Shown: piece by piece, positions 59,511-64,000 of the stretch
Position numbering within the stretch: position 1 is the first letter of the stretch
How the letters are laid out: each line of letters starts with the position of its first letter
Assembly: GCF_900114445.1 (NCBI RefSeq)
Contig: NZ_FOTB01000006.1
Location: 1-64,000, forward strand
Source: Salinicoccus halodurans
GTDB taxonomy: Bacteria > Bacillota > Bacilli > Staphylococcales > Salinicoccaceae
Direction of reading: 5' to 3'
Length of the DNA: 64,000 nucleotides
The notes under the pieces: model-generated
The model's database searches: none
What the model saw: only the letters and a program-made list of their open reading frames with translations
Told to the model about the DNA's origin: nothing
Position numbers and translations under genes: made by a program

Positions 59511-59818
59511 TCCTCTTCCCCTTCCCTGTACTTCCTGATGATTTCGTCCGCTTCTTTATCAAATATTTTAGCCCGTTTCATATAAATTGTGACAAGCGTC
59601 CATACCATGACAAAAAGCAAAAGAGCATAAATCCACGCCCATGAAATATTACCGAATGCTTCATTATTCAAAATTGTGGTATAGCCGGTAAGTACCGGAA
59701 ACAACAATGTTGCAATGATGAAGAAAATGCTTATGGGCATAATGAATTTGTTCCTCGTGCTGAGAAGCGTTTTGAATTCAGGTTGCTCAGCAATCTTCTC
59801 ATAATCAATTTCTTTCAT
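59507..59818 (-). CDS. DUF485 membrane protein, partner of the acetate symporter
   Basis: 103 aa with two membrane helices (FIMPISIFFIIATLLFPVLT and WAWIYALLLFVMVWTLVTIY) and charged ends. DUF485 proteins (YjcH/YwcB) are nearly always encoded directly before actP-type symporters. GGGGG is 8 bases before the ATG. Role not established. Confidence 0.9.
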   Translation of the reverse strand: MKEIDYEKIAEQPEFKTLLSTRNKFIMPISIFFIIATLLFPVLTGYTTILNNEAFGNISWAWIYALLLFVMVWTLVTIYMKRAKIFDKEADEIIRKYREGEEE

Positions 59819-59928
59819 TTAAATTCCCCCTTTGTAGTTACATTTTATTTGTAGTTTAAAATTATGTCAATTTTATGAATTATTTAAATAGTGTAAATTT
59901 ATAACACCCTTTGATTTTATGAAATAAA

Positions 59929-59956
59929 AATACTCCATATTTGTATATGGAGTATT
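59929..59956 (-). terminator. Terminator after the lipoprotein gene
   Basis: AATACTCCATAT / ATATGGAGTATT with a 4-base loop and TTTTATT on the minus strand. Confidence 0.88.
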
Positions 59957-59962
59957 GATAAA

Positions 59963-60715
59963 TTACATATTTTTAGGTTTTTCCAAAACATCGATTTCAC
60001 CGATGCGTGTGATTCCCAGATTCGAAATCATATTGATTTCCCGGCCTTCACTCTCTACTGTCAGAGTCAGTTTTCCGCCTGTGTATTGATATTCATCATT
60101 CAGGGTTACTGTAACAAGACCGTTTAAACTTTCGGCATTATCCAGAGAATTCAGCACTTCATCATTTAAAAATACTGAAACTTCTTCCGCGGATTTCACA
60201 GGAAATTCAATCTTATATCCTTCATCGGTTTTGGATGCATCGCCCTCTTTGAATGCCTCCAGACTTGTGATGATCTCTCCGTAAGTGCTGCCGCTCATGT
60301 CTACATCTTTCTCTTCTTCACTAATGTTGCCATCTTCATAGATAAAATGATCTCCATCTATAATATAATGGGAACTTATAGCACTTCCGTTATCGACCTC
60401 AACCTTCACTTCATCCTGTTCACTCTGTGTGGTTATTGTCCGGACGACATTTTGGGTGTCTTCCGAAGAAATGGTGAACGTCTGTCTTGCCTCATAACTG
60501 GATGTATCGCCCCATTCGGCTATTGCTTCCTCTATGATTTCAGATGCATCGGTCTTCTCCTGTTGGCTCTCTTCTGTCTGTTCAGGTTCTTCCGACTCCT
60601 GTGATGCATTCTGGTTTTCATTTTCTTCAGCACTCTTTTCCCCGCCCGAACTGTCTTCGTTTCCGCAGGCAGTAAGCACTATCGCCATCAGCATAAGTAA
60701 TAATATTCTTTTCAT
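59963..60715 (-). CDS. Putative lipoprotein (LolA-like/DUF6612-like fold possible)
   Basis: 250 aa from 60715. Signal peptide MKRILLLMLMAIVLTAC ends in lipobox LTAC, so lipid attachment at Cys17 is expected. An acidic Ser/Glu/Gln-rich linker (about 19-60) precedes a mostly beta domain with repeated strand pattern, which could be a half-barrel lipoprotein fold. GAGGTGG precedes the ATG at 60715. The function is not recognised. Confidence 0.78.
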   Translation of the reverse strand: MKRILLLMLMAIVLTACGNEDSSGGEKSAEENENQNASQESEEPEQTEESQQEKTDASEIIEEAIAEWGDTSSYEARQTFTISSEDTQNVVRTITTQSEQDEVKVEVDNGSAISSHYIIDGDHFIYEDGNISEEEKDVDMSGSTYGEIITSLEAFKEGDASKTDEGYKIEFPVKSAEEVSVFLNDEVLNSLDNAESLNGLVTVTLNDEYQYTGGKLTLTVESEGREINMISNLGITRIGEIDVLEKPKNM

Positions 60716-60782
60716 TTCAGCCACCTCAACATCATTATACCGGCCCACTACAATCTCCACAACAATAAAAAATACATGCCAA

Positions 60783-60818
60783 AGCCCCGGAAACCAGGTT
60801 GTCACATAGTTTCCGGGG
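60783..60818 (-). terminator. Terminator after pyk
   Basis: GCCCCGGAAAC / GTTTCCGGGGC stem with a 14-base loop, then TTT on the minus strand. Confidence 0.78.
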
Positions 60819-60844
60819 CGTACATCATTAATGATCAATTTTTA

Positions 60845-62605
60845 TTACAGTACATTTGCATGCCCGCTGAATATACAGTTTTGTTCTGCATCTATAGTGA
60901 CCACCATACCATCTTCCAACACACCGAATGCATCCGTCGCCCCGACAATTGTCGGCAGATTGAGGTTCAATCCGATGATTGCCCCGTGTGAAGTCAGTCC
61001 GCCCTCAACAGTTACAATACCGGCGGCATTCTCCAGATGTTCCGTCATTTCCGGTTCAACAGATTGTACGACCACAACTTTATCTTCGACATCCTTTTTT
61101 GTTATCTCTGAAGCAGAATTAAGGACTACTGTTTCTGCCACTGCGCTTCTTCTTCCGATGCCCTGTGCACGGATGAGCACATCTCCGACAATATGAAGTT
61201 TCATCAGATTAGTAGTACCCGCTTCGCCTGCCGGAACACCTGCCGTGATGATCAGCAGATCGCCATACGTTGCAAAGCCCTGCTCCAATGCAGCTGATAC
61301 CGAAGTATTCAGAAGGGCATCCGTATCTCTTCTGCCTTCTCTCAGCACAGGATGAACGCCCCATACAAGCTGCAGCTGGCGGGCAACCTTATCATGTGGT
61401 GTAACAGCAACGATGTCTGCATGCGGACGATACTTGGAAATCATTCTCGCAGTATGCCCGGATTCCGTTGCCGCCACTATTGCCTTACATTTCAAATTCA
61501 ATGCCGTATGCGCAACAGAAACACCGATTGCAGTTACCATGTTCGTATGCAGGGATTTTGTCCGCTCTGACAACAGCTTTTTGTAATCCTGTGCATCTTC
61601 TGCAGAAGCAGCGATACTCGCCATTGTCTGTACGGATTCAAGCGGATAGTCACCTGCTGCTGTTTCACCACTGAGCATCACTGCGTCTGTACCATCGTAG
61701 ATAGCATTTGCCACGTCACTCGCTTCTGCACGTGTACATCTTGGGTTGTGCTGCATGGAATCGAGCATCTGGGTGGCAGTAATTACCGGTTTGCCCAACA
61801 GATTACATTTTTTAATCAGATCTTTCTGCACCATCGGTACAGATTCTGGCGGGATTTCGACACCCATATCTCCGCGGGCAACCATCAAGCCATCTGAGAC
61901 CTCAAGTATGCCGTCGATGTTGTCGATTCCTTCCTGATTTTCTATTTTAGGGATTATTTTAATGGACTCGGCTGATTTTTCCTCAAGCAGCTCACGGATT
62001 TCTAGTACATCACTGCTCGTACGGATAAAGCTCGCCGCGATGAAATCAATGTCCTCACCAATACCGAAAATGATATCTTCCCGGTCTTTATCAGTAATCC
62101 CCGGAAGCTTTACGGAAACACCAGGTACATTTACCCCTTTTTTGTTTTTAAGGACGCCATCATTAAGCACGCGGCAATGGATTTCACCTTTATCATGCTG
62201 GATGTTCTCAATTTTCAGTTCCACAAGCCCATCATCTAGGAGAATACGATCCTGAGTATCCACATCGTCAATCAAACCTGCATAAGTAACTGAGAATTTC
62301 TCGCTGGTACCAACGACTTCTTCCATGGAAACGATGATTTTCTGGTCTTTTTCAAGTTCTATCGCTCCGCCTTCCATAGAGTTCGTGCGTATTTCCGGCC
62401 CTTTCGTATCCAGCAGTATTGCTACTGTCTTATCCAATCTGTCAGCAGTCTTTCTGATATTTTCAATACGTGCACGGTGTTCCTCATGATCTCCGTGGGA
62501 GAAATTGAGGCGTGCCACGTTCATTCCAGCCTCAATCAGTTTTTCCAGCATATCCGGGTGTTCAGAAGCCGGTCCGATAGTACATACGATTTTTGTATTA
62601 CGCAT
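60845..62605 (-). CDS. pyk: Pyruvate kinase
   Basis: 586 aa. It has the catalytic barrel ([44 protein letters not shown]), the C domain, and the extra C-terminal PEP-utiliser-like domain ([20 protein letters not shown]) typical of Bacillus and Staphylococcus. Last ATP-making step of glycolysis. AGGAGG precedes the ATG; co-transcribed with pfkA. Confidence 0.98.
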   Translation of the reverse strand: MRNTKIVCTIGPASEHPDMLEKLIEAGMNVARLNFSHGDHEEHRARIENIRKTADRLDKTVAILLDTKGPEIRTNSMEGGAIELEKDQKIIVSMEEVVGTSEKFSVTYAGLIDDVDTQDRILLDDGLVELKIENIQHDKGEIHCRVLNDGVLKNKKGVNVPGVSVKLPGITDKDREDIIFGIGEDIDFIAASFIRTSSDVLEIRELLEEKSAESIKIIPKIENQEGIDNIDGILEVSDGLMVARGDMGVEIPPESVPMVQKDLIKKCNLLGKPVITATQMLDSMQHNPRCTRAEASDVANAIYDGTDAVMLSGETAAGDYPLESVQTMASIAASAEDAQDYKKLLSERTKSLHTNMVTAIGVSVAHTALNLKCKAIVAATESGHTARMISKYRPHADIVAVTPHDKVARQLQLVWGVHPVLREGRRDTDALLNTSVSAALEQGFATYGDLLIITAGVPAGEAGTTNLMKLHIVGDVLIRAQGIGRRSAVAETVVLNSASEITKKDVEDKVVVVQSVEPEMTEHLENAAGIVTVEGGLTSHGAIIGLNLNLPTIVGATDAFGVLEDGMVVTIDAEQNCIFSGHANVL

Positions 62606-62618
62606 TTATAATTTCCTC

Positions 62619-63623
<1,005 letters not shown>

Positions 63624-63674
63624 TCAGTATACCTTAGCCAAGTATTGCCCCTCTGAAACCGTTTTACACATAAA

Positions 63675-63702
63675 AAGAACAGTCAGCATTAAGACTGTTC
63701 TT
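63675..63702 (-). terminator. Terminator after accA
   Basis: AAGAACAGTC / GACTGTTCTT with an 8-base loop and T-run on the minus strand. The stem contains the last codons of accA and the loop holds its stop. Confidence 0.85.
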
Positions 63703-64000
63703 CATAGATACCAATATCCATATATTTCTGATAGCGGTTTTCCATCAGAGCATCTCTGTCCAGGGTGGACAATTCGTCCAGGTGTTTCTCAAGTGTTTCA
63801 TCAAGTGAACGGTATACTGCATCTCTGTCGTTGTGTGCACCGCCCTGAGGTTCTCTGATTACTTCATCTGCAATGCCGAGTGACTTTAAATCATTCGCTG
63901 TAATCTTCAATGATTCTGCTGCTATCTCTTTCAATGAAGCATCTTTGAAGAGGATACTTGCTGCGCCTTCAGGTGAAATCACCGAATAGGTTGCATTTTC
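63689..64000 (-). CDS. accA: Acetyl-CoA carboxylase carboxyltransferase alpha subunit, C-terminal part
   Basis: The visible 103 codons read in frame to the window edge: ENATYSVISPEGAASILFKD, then EAAAESLK-type helix and LGIADEVIREPQGGAHNDRD, the AccA C-terminal pattern. It transfers carboxyl to acetyl-CoA with AccD. The accA-pfkA-pyk order is staphylococcal. The gene continues beyond 64000. Confidence 0.95.
   Translation of the reverse strand, partial: ENATYSVISPEGAASILFKDASLKEIAAESLKITANDLKSLGIADEVIREPQGGAHNDRDAVYRSLDETLEKHLDELSTLDRDALMENRYQKYMDIGIYEEQS

Overview
The window reads as chromosome of a moderate-GC Firmicute in or near the Staphylococcaceae, of the Salinicoccus/Jeotgalicoccus kind. 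Three things point there: the gene order zapA-cvpA-polX-mutS2-trxA-uvrC-sdhCAB-marR-racE-rdgB-ysnB, the order pheST / rplT-rpmI-infC / thrS / dnaI-dnaB-nrdR-gapB-coaE-mutM-polA / mdh-icd-citZ / pyk-pfkA-accA, and Gram-positive leaders (T-boxes, L20 leader). The genus is an inference from gene order and protein similarity; no 16S gene is present.

Region 1 (1-19.4 kb) is accessory and mosaic. It starts at the left end of an IS256-family element, and a second copy of the same 177 bp lies in direct orientation at 18713-18889. Between them are a hicAB toxin-antitoxin pair; a GC-rich cstA / CC-tailed small protein / ArsA-type ATPase operon; a cupin; a YgjP-like metallopeptidase; a complete hsdM-hsdS-hsdR type I restriction operon; a tiny basic ORF; the 5' third of a second, different hsdR; a two-gene unit made of a methyltransferase-specificity fusion and an unrecognised 173-aa protein, whose promoter is bracketed by two identical palindromes; a DUF262/DUF1524 (GmrSD-like) gene; an acetoin-reductase-type dehydrogenase; and the 3' half of an ltaS-like gene cut at the IS end. 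Outside the second IS end is a frameshifted C-terminal remnant of a tyrosine integrase. It is followed by two tRNA-Arg genes, so this is an old integration site next to a tRNA, now used as a defence and cargo island.

Region 2 (19.7-34 kb) is core chromosome, almost all on the minus strand: acetyltransferase, DCC protein, phosphodiesterase, dITP/XTP pyrophosphatase, glutamate racemase, MarR regulator, succinate dehydrogenase, UvrC, thioredoxin, MutS2, PolX, CvpA and ZapA. A divergent short RNase HIII gene lies at 34.2 kb.

Region 3 (34.9-52.6 kb) is the translation and replication block: pheST with a T-box, an rRNA methyltransferase, an M42 aminopeptidase, infC-rpmI-rplT with its leader, thrS with a T-box, primosome loaders dnaI and dnaB, nrdR, gluconeogenic gapB, coaE, mutM and polA.

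Region 4 (52.7-64 kb) is carbon metabolism: an AbgT-type transporter, mdh-icd-citZ, acetate symporter with its DUF485 partner, a lipoprotein, pyk-pfkA, and the end of accA running off the window. Regions 2-4 are ordinary. The material most worth following up is at 1-4.1 kb and 11.5-19.4 kb, above all the operator-flanked methyltransferase/specificity fusion with its small partner (12544-14767).
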